Below, in pieces: positions 6,902 through 15,832 of a DNA stretch of 49,509 nucleotides. The position numbers and the translations under genes are program-made. Position 1 is the first letter of the stretch, and each line of letters begins with the position of its first letter. The notes beneath the pieces are model-generated. The model was not told the origin of the DNA. It ran no database searches and saw only the letters and a program-made list of their open reading frames with translations. This DNA is from Nitrospirota bacterium (lineage in GTDB: Bacteria; Nitrospirota; Nitrospiria; JACQBZ01), in NCBI GenBank assembly GCA_016200255.1, contig JACQFA010000046.1, forward strand, positions 1 through 49,509, in the 5' to 3' direction.

Positions 6902-7345
6902 ATGTTTCTGGGCCGCTACGAACATACGGTGGATTCCAAGGGCCGTGTCAGTATTCCCATGAAATTCCGGGAAGTCCTGACGGATCGGTACGAGGAAAAA
7001 CTGATCGTGACGGCCGACTTTGATCAGTGTCTGGTTGCTTATCCCATTTCAGAGTGGCAGCGTCTTCAGGAAAAGGCCCAAAATCTTCCGACCATGCAAA
7101 AAGAAGTGAAAGACTGGCTCCGGTTTTCCTATTCCTATGCGACGGAGTGCCCGTTGGACCGTCAGGGGAGGGTGCTGCTGACCATGCCTCTTCGGGAGCA
7201 TGCCCGACTCAACAAGGGAATCGTGATGCTGGGGCTGTCCAATAAGATTGAAATCTGGGATCCCAAACGCTTAAAAGAAAAAGAAGCCCAACTGCCAAAG
7301 AACTTTGAGAAAATCGGTGAGACCTTGGCCGGTCTCGGTTTTTAG
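6902..7345 (+). CDS. mraZ: Transcriptional regulator MraZ
   Basis: 147 residues with two SpoVT/AbrB-like half domains. Each holds the family motif: DSKGRVSIPMKFRE (about 12-25) and DRQGRVLLTMPLREHA (about 87-102). MraZ forms a ring and represses the dcw promoter by binding TGGG repeats. Four such repeats lie just upstream, which supports autoregulation. It is the first gene of the dcw cluster, in its usual position before rsmH. The ATG follows GGAG and AAGGG sequences. Length and both motifs are standard. Confidence 0.96.
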   Translation: MFLGRYEHTVDSKGRVSIPMKFREVLTDRYEEKLIVTADFDQCLVAYPISEWQRLQEKAQNLPTMQKEVKDWLRFSYSYATECPLDRQGRVLLTMPLREHARLNKGIVMLGLSNKIEIWDPKRLKEKEAQLPKNFEKIGETLAGLGF

Positions 7346-7389
7346 CCACGAATCATGAATCGGATCATATTCCGGTTTTAAAGCGGGAG

Positions 7390-8286
7390 GTGGTCGAGGC
7401 CCTCTGTCTGCGATCGCCTGCGATCTATGTGGATTGTACCTTGGGGGGAGGGGGGCATGCCGAAGCGATTCTTAAATCGTCGGCACCGGAGGGGTCGCTG
7501 ATCGGAATGGACCGGGACGAGGAGGCGATTCAAAGAGCGGGGGAGCATTTGAAACGGTATGGAACACGGGTTCGTCTGTTCCATGAGAATTTTAAAAACC
7601 TTGGAACGCTTCTGAGGGCGCAAGGCATTCAGGGTGTGGATGGAATCCTGATGGATTTGGGCATGTCCACATTGCAATTAACGGATTCCGCACGAGGCTT
7701 CAGTTTTCAGAAAGAGGGTCCGCTGGATATGCGGATGGATCGGCGATCCCCCGTCACCGCGGCTGCGTTAGTGAATTCCCTGCCCGAGCGTCAACTGGCA
7801 CAGATTCTGTTTGAATACGGCGAGGAACGATGGGCCAACCGTATCGCACGGGTCGTGACGGAGGCCCGTAAAAAAGGCCCGATCACCACGACCCTGGCGC
7901 TCGCCGATCTGGTCCGACACGCCATTCCCCGACCGGCCCAAACGAGGCGGCTCCATCCGGCCACGAAAACCTTTCAGGCCTTGAGAATCGCCGTCAACCA
8001 GGAACTGGATCACCTGGACGGCGTGTTGTCCGATGCGGTTGCGCTCCTCAATCCCGGTGGGAGGTTGTGCGTGATCGCGTTTCATTCCCTGGAAGACCGC
8101 ATCGTCAAAAGAGCCTTCAAGGTTTTGACCCGGACCGATGCGGCAGGGGTTCGTCTTGTGACGAAGAGGCCGATGGTTCCCGGCCGGGAGGAGATCCGGA
8201 TGAACCCGCGTTCGAGGAGCGCCAAGCTCCGCGTGGTGGAACGGGTTTTGAACGAACCGGAACAAAACGACCGGAGGTGGATATGA
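7390..8286 (+). CDS. rsmH: 16S rRNA m4C1402 methyltransferase RsmH (N-terminus disturbed)
   Basis: SAM-dependent enzyme that N4-methylates C1402 of 16S rRNA. The readable frame gives DCTLGGGGHAEAIL (SAM site), LMDLGMSTLQL, GFSFQKEGPLDMRMD, HPATKTFQALRIAVNQEL and CVIAFHSLEDRIVKRAF, all diagnostic. The only standard start in frame is GTG at 7390, with no spaced ribosome site, and it cuts off the conserved HIPVLKRE segment encoded in the same frame from about 7366. An ATG at 7355 (Met-Asn-Arg) sits one frame away. One extra base near 7363 would join it to HIPVL and give a normal N-terminus. A one-base deletion, real or from assembly, is therefore likely. It overlaps ftsL by ATGA. Confidence 0.92.
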   Translation: MVEALCLRSPAIYVDCTLGGGGHAEAILKSSAPEGSLIGMDRDEEAIQRAGEHLKRYGTRVRLFHENFKNLGTLLRAQGIQGVDGILMDLGMSTLQLTDSARGFSFQKEGPLDMRMDRRSPVTAAALVNSLPERQLAQILFEYGEERWANRIARVVTEARKKGPITTTLALADLVRHAIPRPAQTRRLHPATKTFQALRIAVNQELDHLDGVLSDAVALLNPGGRLCVIAFHSLEDRIVKRAFKVLTRTDAAGVRLVTKRPMVPGREEIRMNPRSRSAKLRVVERVLNEPEQNDRRWI

Positions 8287-8588
8287 TCCTCCGACGAGTT
8301 TTGATCGGGGCGGTCGTTGTGATGATCATCCTTCTGGATATCTGGCAGCACGTCCATATTGTAACGATGGGGTATGAAGTCGAGCTGGCCCGGCAGAAGC
8401 AAAAAGAGCTCCAACAGAGCCACAAGCAGCTGCTGGTGGAAGTTGAAACGCTTTCGGCCCTGGACCGTATCGAGAAGATCGCGATGACGCGATTAGGGAT
8501 GATCAAGCCGAAGGACGGGCAGATGATACTGGTTCAAAAACGGCCGACGACCGAGACGCGATTGCAGGTTGCAAGGAGGACGCCGTGA
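8283..8588 (+). CDS. ftsL: Cell division protein FtsL
   Basis: 101-residue bitopic protein with a short cytoplasmic start, one membrane helix (about residues 5-21, VLIGAVVVMIILLDIWQ) and a periplasmic coiled coil (YEVELARQKQKELQQSHKQ), followed by the conserved MTRLGMIKPKDGQMI end. It belongs to the FtsQLB complex that activates FtsWI. The ATG at 8283 overlaps the rsmH stop (ATGA) and follows GGAGGT by 4 bases; the open frame extends further upstream but not as this protein. Identification rests on position, topology and the C-terminal motif, because FtsL sequence is poorly conserved. Confidence 0.88.
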   Translation: MILRRVLIGAVVVMIILLDIWQHVHIVTMGYEVELARQKQKELQQSHKQLLVEVETLSALDRIEKIAMTRLGMIKPKDGQMILVQKRPTTETRLQVARRTP

Positions 8589-10306
8589 AATTATTCCATG
8601 GGCCGGCGCGACGAATCTTGCTCGCCGTGGTTCTCCTGGCGGCCGGGTTTGTCGGCATCGCCGTTCGATTGTTCGCGTTGCAGGTGGTGGAGGCGACCGA
8701 GCTTTCAAGGCGGGCCGAACGTCAGCATGAAAAAAGCGTGGCGCTGGAAGGCGAGCGGGGGACTATTTTCGACCGACAGGGAAGAATCCTTGCGACCGAT
8801 GTCGAAGTTCCCTCCCTCTATGCGATTCCCTCCCTCATTCGGGACCGTGAAGCGGTCTCCCCGGACCTGGCGCGCGTTCTCCAATCCGATGTTCGCACGA
8901 TCCGCAAGCGGCTGGAGGGCAACAAGAACTTTGTTTGGATCGAGCGAAAGATCGGCCCGGCCGTCGCCCGGAGCGCCATGGATCTGGGCGTCGAAGGGAT
9001 CGGCGTATTAAACGAGAGCCAACGGTTTTATCCCAAGCGGAATCTGATGGGGCATCTTCTGGGTTTTGCCGGCATGGATAATCACGGACTGGCAGGCATC
9101 GAACTGAAATATGACATGCAGCTGCGCGGGGAAAAAGGGTGGGCCGTTGTGGAGCGTGATGCGTTGGGCCATTCGATATTCCAGAAAGGGTTGGATTCCG
9201 CCGCACCCTCCCGGGGGAACGACCTGGTGCTCACGATCGACGAGGCGATTCAACACATTGTCGAAACCGAACTCGACGCCGTGATGGAGCAGACGCTGGC
9301 GGCCGACGCCTCCGTGATCGTGATGGATACCAAGACCGGCGAGATCCTGGCCATGGCGGTCCGACCGGACTTCAATCCCAATCGCGTCGAATTTCAACAT
9401 CCCGATCAGTGGCGCAACCGGGCCGTGACCGATCCCTACGAGCCGGGGTCCACCTTTAAGATCGTCACGGCGTCCGCCGCGCTCGAGGAGCGAGTGGCCA
9501 GTCCCGGCGATATTTTTTATTGCGAGGAAGGGAAAATGGTCGTGGCCGGCGGGATCATCCGGGACGCCGAGAAGGAAGGCTACCTGACGTTTCGGGAGGT
9601 GATTCAGAAATCGAGCAACATCGGGATGATCAAGATCGCGATGCGAATGGATGACGACCGGCTGTACCATTACATCCGTGCGTTCGGGTTCGGCGAAAAA
9701 ACCGGCATCGATCTCGAAGGGGAAGCTCCCGGACTGATCAAAGATCCGCGACATTGGTCCGGCCGATCGTTGGCCTCGATCTCGATCGGGCAGGAGGTGG
9801 CGGCGACGCCCCTCCAGGTCATCACGGCCGTTTCGGCGATCGCCAACGGCGGCATGTTGATGCGGCCGCATCTCGTTTCGGAGATTCGTGACCCCTCCGG
9901 CCGCGTGGTCAAGTCCTTTCCGCCCGAACTAAGACGTCAGGCGATTTCTCCCGAGACGGCCGGCAAGATGATGAGTATTCTCGAAGGAACCGTTTCAAAA
10001 AACGGGACCGGCGAGAAAGCGGCCATCCCCGGATACCGGATCGCGGGCAAAACCGGCACGGCCCAGAAGATTGATCCGGTGACGAAGCGGTACTCGATGC
10101 AGGATAACATCAGTTCTTTTGTCGGGATCGTTCCGGCGGAAGACCCCCGCATCGTTGTACTGGTCGTCGTGGACAGTCCGAAGGGGGTAACCTGGGGCGG
10201 AACCGTTGCGGCGCCCGTCTTCAAGAAGATCGCCGAGCAGGTCTTAAGATACCTTGGAATTGCGCCGCGAACCCAGGAGCGCATTGTGTTGACCTCGGCG
10301 GGCTAG
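8585..10306 (+). CDS. ftsI: Septal peptidoglycan transpeptidase FtsI (PBP3)
   Basis: 573-residue class B PBP that cross-links septal peptidoglycan with FtsW. It has one N-terminal membrane helix (about residues 8-27), the dimerisation domain with GERGTIFDRQGRILA, and a transpeptidase domain with SxxK as STFK in YEPGSTFKIV, SxN as SSN in QKSSNIGMIK and KTG in IAGKTGTAQKI. No PASTA repeats follow, so it is FtsI and not a Gram-positive PBP2x or a sporulation SpoVD. The GTG start overlaps the ftsL stop (GTGA), which indicates coupling. It ends 22 bases before murE. Confidence 0.95.
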   Translation: MKLFHGPARRILLAVVLLAAGFVGIAVRLFALQVVEATELSRRAERQHEKSVALEGERGTIFDRQGRILATDVEVPSLYAIPSLIRDREAVSPDLARVLQSDVRTIRKRLEGNKNFVWIERKIGPAVARSAMDLGVEGIGVLNESQRFYPKRNLMGHLLGFAGMDNHGLAGIELKYDMQLRGEKGWAVVERDALGHSIFQKGLDSAAPSRGNDLVLTIDEAIQHIVETELDAVMEQTLAADASVIVMDTKTGEILAMAVRPDFNPNRVEFQHPDQWRNRAVTDPYEPGSTFKIVTASAALEERVASPGDIFYCEEGKMVVAGGIIRDAEKEGYLTFREVIQKSSNIGMIKIAMRMDDDRLYHYIRAFGFGEKTGIDLEGEAPGLIKDPRHWSGRSLASISIGQEVAATPLQVITAVSAIANGGMLMRPHLVSEIRDPSGRVVKSFPPELRRQAISPETAGKMMSILEGTVSKNGTGEKAAIPGYRIAGKTGTAQKIDPVTKRYSMQDNISSFVGIVPAEDPRIVVLVVVDSPKGVTWGGTVAAPVFKKIAEQVLRYLGIAPRTQERIVLTSAG

Positions 10307-10328
10307 ATCGGTTGTGTTAAGGGAGGCT

Positions 10329-11864
10329 ATGCGGTTGGACATTCTGTTGCAGGCGATTCCGGATGCGCGTTGGGTCTCCCATGGCGGGGATCGGGAAGCG
10401 GAGATCGGTCATCTGGCGGCGGATTCCCGGCAGGTAAGGCCGGGTAGTTTGTTCGTCGCCATTCGCGGTCGGCATTCCGACGGCCATGCCTTTCTTCCTG
10501 AGGCCATCGATCGAGGCGCCGCGGCCATTGTGGCGGAGGCCGCCGCCGCGCGGCCGATGTTGAAAACGCCGGTCCCGGTCATCGAGGTCAAGAATTCCAG
10601 AATCGCTCTGGCCCGTCTGGCGGAACGGTTCTACGGTTATCCGTCATTGCATCTCGGTCTGATCGGCGTGACCGGGACGAACGGCAAGACGACCGTCACG
10701 TACCTGATCCGGAGCATGCTTCAAGCGGCGGGCCACGTGGCGGGGTTGATCGGCACGGTCGCTTATGAACTGGTCGGGGAACGATTGCCTTCGACGCATA
10801 CCACGCCTGAGTCGGATATTCTACAGTCGTTGTTGGCCCGTTTGGTCGAACAGGGAGCCGACCATGCCGTGATGGAGGTTTCCTCGCACGCGCTGGCGTT
10901 AAACCGCGTCGAGGGATGCGAGTTCGACGCGGCCGTCTTTACCAATCTGACCCAGGATCATCTGGATTTTCATCATACGATGGATGACTATTTTGAATCC
11001 AAGCGCAGGCTGTTTTCAGGCCTCACCCGTCCTGCTAAAAAGTCGAGACCCAAGCGGGCCGTCGTCAACCGGGACGATCCCTGGGGCCGGCGATTGATCG
11101 AAACGATTCAAGCGCCTGCCTGGACCTACGGGCTTGACGGCCGGGCCGACCTGACCGCGGAGGATGTCCGCAGTAGCCTGGAGGGATTGGTCTTCACGGC
11201 CGTCACGCCGATCGGATCCTTCCCGGTTCGGTCCGCGTTGGTCGGGCGGTACAACGTCTATAATCTGCTGGCGGCGATCGGAACGGCGATCCATCTGGGG
11301 ATATCGCCCGACCACATCCGGCAGGGGATCGAGTCCTTGTCCGGCGTGCCGGGGCGATTCGAGCGTCTGGACTCGGGACAGGGGTTCAGCGTGATTGTCG
11401 ACTTTGCGCATACCGAAGACGCGCTGGACCTCCTTCTTCGGACCGTCTCGGAATTGACGTCGGGACGGATCATCACGCTGTTTGGTTGCGGCGGCGACCG
11501 GGATCACGGAAAACGCGCCCCGATGGGTCGAACGGCGGCCCGCTTCAGCGACGTGGTCGTGGTCACTTCCGACAATCCCCGCGGCGAAGATCCGGTCCAG
11601 ATTATAAACGAGGTGGCGGTCGGCGTGCGGGACGCTTCATCGCAAAAGAAGTCTTACGTCGAATGGATGGCGGTGACGGACCGTCGGGAAGCGATCGAGC
11701 GGGCCCTGGGCCTGGCGCGTCCGGGCGACAGCGTGATCTTGGCGGGCAAGGGTCATGAGGACTACCAGATTATCGGCGATCAAATGATTCCGTTCAACGA
11801 TCGGCGGATCGCGGACGACTGGATTCGAAGGCATGGACCGGGAGGCCGCGTGCGTGAGGCTTGA
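10329..11864 (+). CDS. murE: UDP-MurNAc-L-Ala-D-Glu:meso-DAP ligase MurE
   Basis: Mur ligase of about 511 residues that adds the third stem residue. The ATP loop is GVTGTNGKTTVTYLI. The DNPR motif in TSDNPRGEDP marks the meso-diaminopimelate-adding type rather than the lysine type. GCGGDRDHGKRAPMG and ILAGKGHEDYQ are also typical. The start is uncertain: GTG 10314 has no ribosome site, ATG 10329 lies only 2 bases after GGGAGG, and TTG 10335 is 8 bases after it. I list the ATG. The 3' end overlaps murF. Confidence 0.95.
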   Translation: MRLDILLQAIPDARWVSHGGDREAEIGHLAADSRQVRPGSLFVAIRGRHSDGHAFLPEAIDRGAAAIVAEAAAARPMLKTPVPVIEVKNSRIALARLAERFYGYPSLHLGLIGVTGTNGKTTVTYLIRSMLQAAGHVAGLIGTVAYELVGERLPSTHTTPESDILQSLLARLVEQGADHAVMEVSSHALALNRVEGCEFDAAVFTNLTQDHLDFHHTMDDYFESKRRLFSGLTRPAKKSRPKRAVVNRDDPWGRRLIETIQAPAWTYGLDGRADLTAEDVRSSLEGLVFTAVTPIGSFPVRSALVGRYNVYNLLAAIGTAIHLGISPDHIRQGIESLSGVPGRFERLDSGQGFSVIVDFAHTEDALDLLLRTVSELTSGRIITLFGCGGDRDHGKRAPMGRTAARFSDVVVVTSDNPRGEDPVQIINEVAVGVRDASSQKKSYVEWMAVTDRREAIERALGLARPGDSVILAGKGHEDYQIIGDQMIPFNDRRIADDWIRRHGPGGRVREA

Positions 11865-13380
11865 TGTGACCGGAATGGAATCCTTGTTTACAACGGCCGA
11901 GATTTTATCGGCGACCGGCGGGCGATTGATGCGGGGGGATCCGACCCAGGTCGTTTCGGGCGTTTCGATCGACTCGAGGACGATTCAGGCCGGGGAGCTG
12001 TTCATCGCGATCAAAGGGGAGCGGTTTGACGGGCACCGCTTTATCTACGAGGCGCTGGAACGGGGCGCGTGCGGGGTTCTGGTGAACGTATCCTCCCACC
12101 GCATTCCGGAGACGGCTGAAGAGGAAGCGCTGCTCCGCGATAAGATTTTGATCGGGGTGACGGACCCCCTGTCGGCCCTGCAGGAAATTTCGCGGTCGCA
12201 CCGTCAACGGTGGACGCTGCCCGTCATCGCCGTGACAGGCAGCAACGGGAAGACGACGACCAAGGAGATGGCGGCCGGGGTTCTCGCCCAACGATATGTC
12301 ACTCTGAAGAACGCGGGGAACATCAATAACCAGATCGGCCTTCCGCTCACGCTGCTCCGTCTGACGTCGGGCCATCAGGCCGCCGTCCTGGAAATGGGAA
12401 TCAGCCGGTCCGGCGAGTTGCGGCGTTTGTGCGAGATCGCCCTGCCGCGCGTGGGTTTGATCACCCATATCGGCCCAGCTCATCTGGAGACCCTGGGAAA
12501 CATGGACGCGGTGGCTGCGGCCAAGGCCGAGCTGCTGGAGGCGCTGTCTCCCTCCGAAGGAGTCGCGATCCTGAATCGGGACGATCCGTTTTACCCGTAC
12601 CTCCGTTCCCGTGTTTCAGGACGGGTCGTAACGTTCGGGTTGGATGCCGACGCGGATATCCATATTGAAGATCTCCACGAAAAGGATTCACGGGTTGTGA
12701 TGAGCTTGGGTTGCCGTCCATCCGTTTTTGGGATCGCGCTCTCTCCAGCGAGCCCCCGTCGCGGGTCCGGGCGCGGCGCGGCGGACGTCGAAGATTCAAG
12801 TCCATCCGACCGGGCGCGGGTTCCGATTCATCTGCAGGCGGTCGGACGCCACAATGCGTTGAATGCCGCGGCCGCGGCCGCGGCGGGTTGGTGCCTGGGC
12901 TGCGACCTTGATGAGGTTCGACGGGGCCTGGAGAATTTTCGGCCGGTTGCGATGCGTTCCGAGATTATTTCCTGGGAGGGCCGGACGATTATAAATGACG
13001 CCTACAATGCCAATCCGGCCTCCGTGCTGGCCGCCCTGGAGACTCTGAATCATTTTCCAAGCCGGGGCCGGCGGATTGCGGTGTTGGGTGAGATGCTGGA
13101 ACTCGGCGTAGAGGCGTCCGAGGCGCATCGCCGGATCGGCCGGGCCGTCGCCTCCTCCGGCGCCGGCTTCCTGATCACGATGGGCCCTCATGCGGCCGAG
13201 ACGGCGGAAGAGGCGCGCTCGTCCGGGATGAGTCGCGATCATGCGGTGGTCTGCCGCGAACCGGCCGAGGCGGCGGAGGTTTTGAGGCGGATCACCGGGA
13301 GCGGGGACGTCATCTTGATTAAAGGTTCGCGCGGCATGCGGATGGAGCGGATCCTGGACCATCTTTCGATCAAACGGTAG
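11854..13380 (+). CDS. murF: UDP-MurNAc-tripeptide:D-Ala-D-Ala ligase MurF
   Basis: About 508-residue Mur ligase that adds D-Ala-D-Ala to the tripeptide precursor. It carries VSIDSRTIQAGELFIAIKG at the N-terminus, the ATP loop VTGSNGKTTTKEM, the NAGNINNQIGLPLTLL segment and NDAYNANPASVLAALETL, all specific to MurF. The GTG at 11854 is 8 bases after GGGAGG; an ATG at 11833 is also in frame but has no such site. It overlaps the murE stop by 11 bases. The stretch around residues 285-325 is a poorly conserved, Arg- and Ser-rich insertion between the middle and C-terminal domains. Confidence 0.95.
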   Translation: MRLDVTGMESLFTTAEILSATGGRLMRGDPTQVVSGVSIDSRTIQAGELFIAIKGERFDGHRFIYEALERGACGVLVNVSSHRIPETAEEEALLRDKILIGVTDPLSALQEISRSHRQRWTLPVIAVTGSNGKTTTKEMAAGVLAQRYVTLKNAGNINNQIGLPLTLLRLTSGHQAAVLEMGISRSGELRRLCEIALPRVGLITHIGPAHLETLGNMDAVAAAKAELLEALSPSEGVAILNRDDPFYPYLRSRVSGRVVTFGLDADADIHIEDLHEKDSRVVMSLGCRPSVFGIALSPASPRRGSGRGAADVEDSSPSDRARVPIHLQAVGRHNALNAAAAAAAGWCLGCDLDEVRRGLENFRPVAMRSEIISWEGRTIINDAYNANPASVLAALETLNHFPSRGRRIAVLGEMLELGVEASEAHRRIGRAVASSGAGFLITMGPHAAETAEEARSSGMSRDHAVVCREPAEAAEVLRRITGSGDVILIKGSRGMRMERILDHLSIKR

Positions 13381-13386
13381 GGGATT

Positions 13387-14463
13387 ATGTTATATCATCT
13401 TTTGTATTCATTCTATCCGACCCATCCGTTATTTAATGTTTTCCGGTATATTACGTTTCGGACCAGCTATGCCGTGTTGACCGCGTTTGTGATCTGCTTT
13501 GCGGTCGGCCCCTGGGTGATCCGTCGGTTGCGTCAGTCCCAGATCGGACAGCAGATCCGGAAAGAGGGCCCGCCGTCGCATTTTTCGAAGGCCGGCACGC
13601 CGACCATGGGCGGCGTGATCATTCTCGTGGCCGTCCTGGGGGCTGCGCTGCTCTGGGCGGATTTCCGGAGTCCGTACGTCCGGCTGCTCCTTTTTTCCCT
13701 GGTGTTCTTCGGGTTGATCGGTTTTGCGGATGACTATCTCAAGTTTGTGAAAAAACATCCGGCCGGATTATGGCCGAGGTACAAGTTGATGGGCCAGACC
13801 GCTGTGGCCGCGGTGATCGTGGGCGTGCTGTACGGCGTGTTGAATTATTCGACGCAGTTGAGCGTGCCGTTTTTCAAAAATTTTCATCCGGATCTCGGCT
13901 GGGCCTATCTTCCATTCGCCGTGCTCGTCATCGTGGGGGCGTCGAACGCGGTGAATCTGACGGACGGCCTGGACGGGCTGGCGACCGGGCCGGTGGCCGT
14001 GGCGGCCGTGGCCTATACCATCGTGACCTATGTGACCGGCCATCGCGTTTTTGCCGACTATCTCCTGATCCCTTATATTGACGGGGCCGGTGAACTGGCC
14101 GTGATCTGCGGCGCGCTGTTCGGCGCCTGTCTGGGTTTTCTCTGGTTCAACAGTTATCCGGCCTCGATCTTTATGGGGGATGTGGGTTCCCTCCCGTTGG
14201 GCGGAATGCTGGGAACCATCGCCGTGATTACCAAGCATGAATTCCTGCTTCTCCTGGTCGGAGGGTTGTTTGTCCTCGAAGCCCTCTCGGTGATTTTACA
14301 GGTGGCCTCGTTTAAAATCCGGGCCAAGCGGATTTTTTTGATGGCCCCGTTGCATCATCATTTTGAACTCAAGGGGTGGACGGAGCCCAAGGTCGTGATC
14401 CGATTCTGGATCATCGCGATCGTGATGGCGCTTCTGAGTCTGAGCACCTTGAAATTAAGGTGA
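13387..14463 (+). CDS. mraY: Phospho-MurNAc-pentapeptide translocase MraY
   Basis: 358-residue polytopic membrane enzyme that transfers phospho-MurNAc-pentapeptide to undecaprenyl phosphate, making lipid I. Catalytic and signature motifs are present: [26 protein letters not shown] with the Asp pair, [27 protein letters not shown] and the His motif [12 protein letters not shown]. About ten hydrophobic segments can be read. It lies 6 bases after murF and 3 bases before murD. Length and motifs are standard for Gram-negative MraY. Confidence 0.97.
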   Translation: MLYHLLYSFYPTHPLFNVFRYITFRTSYAVLTAFVICFAVGPWVIRRLRQSQIGQQIRKEGPPSHFSKAGTPTMGGVIILVAVLGAALLWADFRSPYVRLLLFSLVFFGLIGFADDYLKFVKKHPAGLWPRYKLMGQTAVAAVIVGVLYGVLNYSTQLSVPFFKNFHPDLGWAYLPFAVLVIVGASNAVNLTDGLDGLATGPVAVAAVAYTIVTYVTGHRVFADYLLIPYIDGAGELAVICGALFGACLGFLWFNSYPASIFMGDVGSLPLGGMLGTIAVITKHEFLLLLVGGLFVLEALSVILQVASFKIRAKRIFLMAPLHHHFELKGWTEPKVVIRFWIIAIVMALLSLSTLKLR

Positions 14464-14466
14464 CGG

Positions 14467-15831
14467 ATGCCGCCGGAGCTCAGGGGTAAAAGGGTGACGG
14501 TGGTCGGTCTGGGCCGGAGCGGACAGGCCGCAACCCGTTTGCTGGTCCGGCAGGGGGCGAAGGTGACCGTGACGGACCATCGGCCCGCGGTGGATCTGGA
14601 CGGGCCCATGGCCCTGCTGAGGGATTATCCGGTCCGGTATTGCGTGGGAGGCCATCCTGAGGAAGCGTTTCAGGACGCGGAGCTGATCGTGATGAGCCCG
14701 GGGATCGCGGTGGAAAGCGTAGATGCCATTGAGGCAGCGAAGACCCGCGGCGTTCCGGTGATCGGCGAGCTGGAACTGGCCTTCCGTTTTGCGAAGGCGC
14801 CGGTGGCGGCGATCACGGGAACGAACGGAAAGAGCACCACCACGGCGCTGATCGGCGGGATCTTACGGCAGTCCGGCCGCCGCGTTTTTGTCGGCGGGAA
14901 TCTGGGCCGGCCGCTGTGCGAGGCCGTGTTGGAACCGGTTGAATGGGACTGGCTCGTCGCGGAGGTGAGCAGTTTCCAACTCGAGACGATCGGGACCTTT
15001 CGTCCCCGTGTGGCGGTTCTGTTGAATGTGACGCCCAACCATCTGGATCGGTACCGGACAATGGAGGACTATTTGTCGGCGAAGTTGAGGCTGTTTGAAA
15101 ACCAGACGGAGGACGATACGGCCGTGGTCAATGCCGACGATCCGACCGTTCTCCGTGAAACCGGCTCGGTCCGTGCGCGGCGAATCATCTTCAGCCAAAG
15201 ATCGAGACCGGAGACCGGCGTTTATGCAGAGGCGGGCGCCGTCGTCGCGACCGGCATCTCCGCATCCTCCGAACGGATGGAGATCATCCGACGGGAAGAG
15301 CTTCCCCTGCCGGGATCGCACAACCTTGAAAATGTTTTGGCCGCTGCGGCCGTGGGATTGGTTTGCGGTTGCCCGCCCGATCAAATCCGGAAAGCGGTTC
15401 GGGAGTTCAAGGGATTGGAACATCGGCTGGAGCCGGTCCGGAAACGAAACGGCGTGCTGTATGTGAACGATTCAAAGGCGACGACCGTCGTCGCGTTGGC
15501 GAAGGCGCTGGAGGCCTTTTCCGAACAGATCGTGCTGATCGCGGGCGGCCGGAACAAAGGGGCGACGTTCGATCCTCTTCGGGATCTCGTGAGCCGCCGG
15601 GTGAAGACGGCCGTCCTGATCGGTGAGGCGCGTCCGATCCTTCGAGCGGCCTGGAACGGCGCGGTGCACTTGGTCGATGCCGAAAGCCTTGAAGAGGCCG
15701 TGCGGCTTGCAGCCCAGACTGCAGCGTCCGGAGACGTCGTGCTACTGGCGCCGGCCTGCGCCAGCTATGACATGTTCCGGGATTTCGAGGACCGCGGTCG
15801 CCGGTTTAAGGAGATCGTCAACGGACTTTAA
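14467..15831 (+). CDS. murD: UDP-MurNAc-L-alanine:D-glutamate ligase MurD
   Basis: 454-residue cytoplasmic Mur ligase adding D-Glu. It shows a Rossmann start (VTVVGLGRSGQAATRLLV), the ATP loop AITGTNGKSTTTALIGGIL, LNVTPNHLDRY, the GLEHRLEPV motif, the NDSKATTVVALAKAL segment and ending LLLAPACASYDMF-type residues (VVLLAPACASYDMFRDFEDRG region). All mark MurD rather than MurC, MurE or MurF. It sits between mraY and ftsW as in most dcw clusters and is separated from ftsW by a single base. Confidence 0.96.
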   Translation: MPPELRGKRVTVVGLGRSGQAATRLLVRQGAKVTVTDHRPAVDLDGPMALLRDYPVRYCVGGHPEEAFQDAELIVMSPGIAVESVDAIEAAKTRGVPVIGELELAFRFAKAPVAAITGTNGKSTTTALIGGILRQSGRRVFVGGNLGRPLCEAVLEPVEWDWLVAEVSSFQLETIGTFRPRVAVLLNVTPNHLDRYRTMEDYLSAKLRLFENQTEDDTAVVNADDPTVLRETGSVRARRIIFSQRSRPETGVYAEAGAVVATGISASSERMEIIRREELPLPGSHNLENVLAAAAVGLVCGCPPDQIRKAVREFKGLEHRLEPVRKRNGVLYVNDSKATTVVALAKALEAFSEQIVLIAGGRNKGATFDPLRDLVSRRVKTAVLIGEARPILRAAWNGAVHLVDAESLEEAVRLAAQTAASGDVVLLAPACASYDMFRDFEDRGRRFKEIVNGL

Positions 15832-15832
15832 A

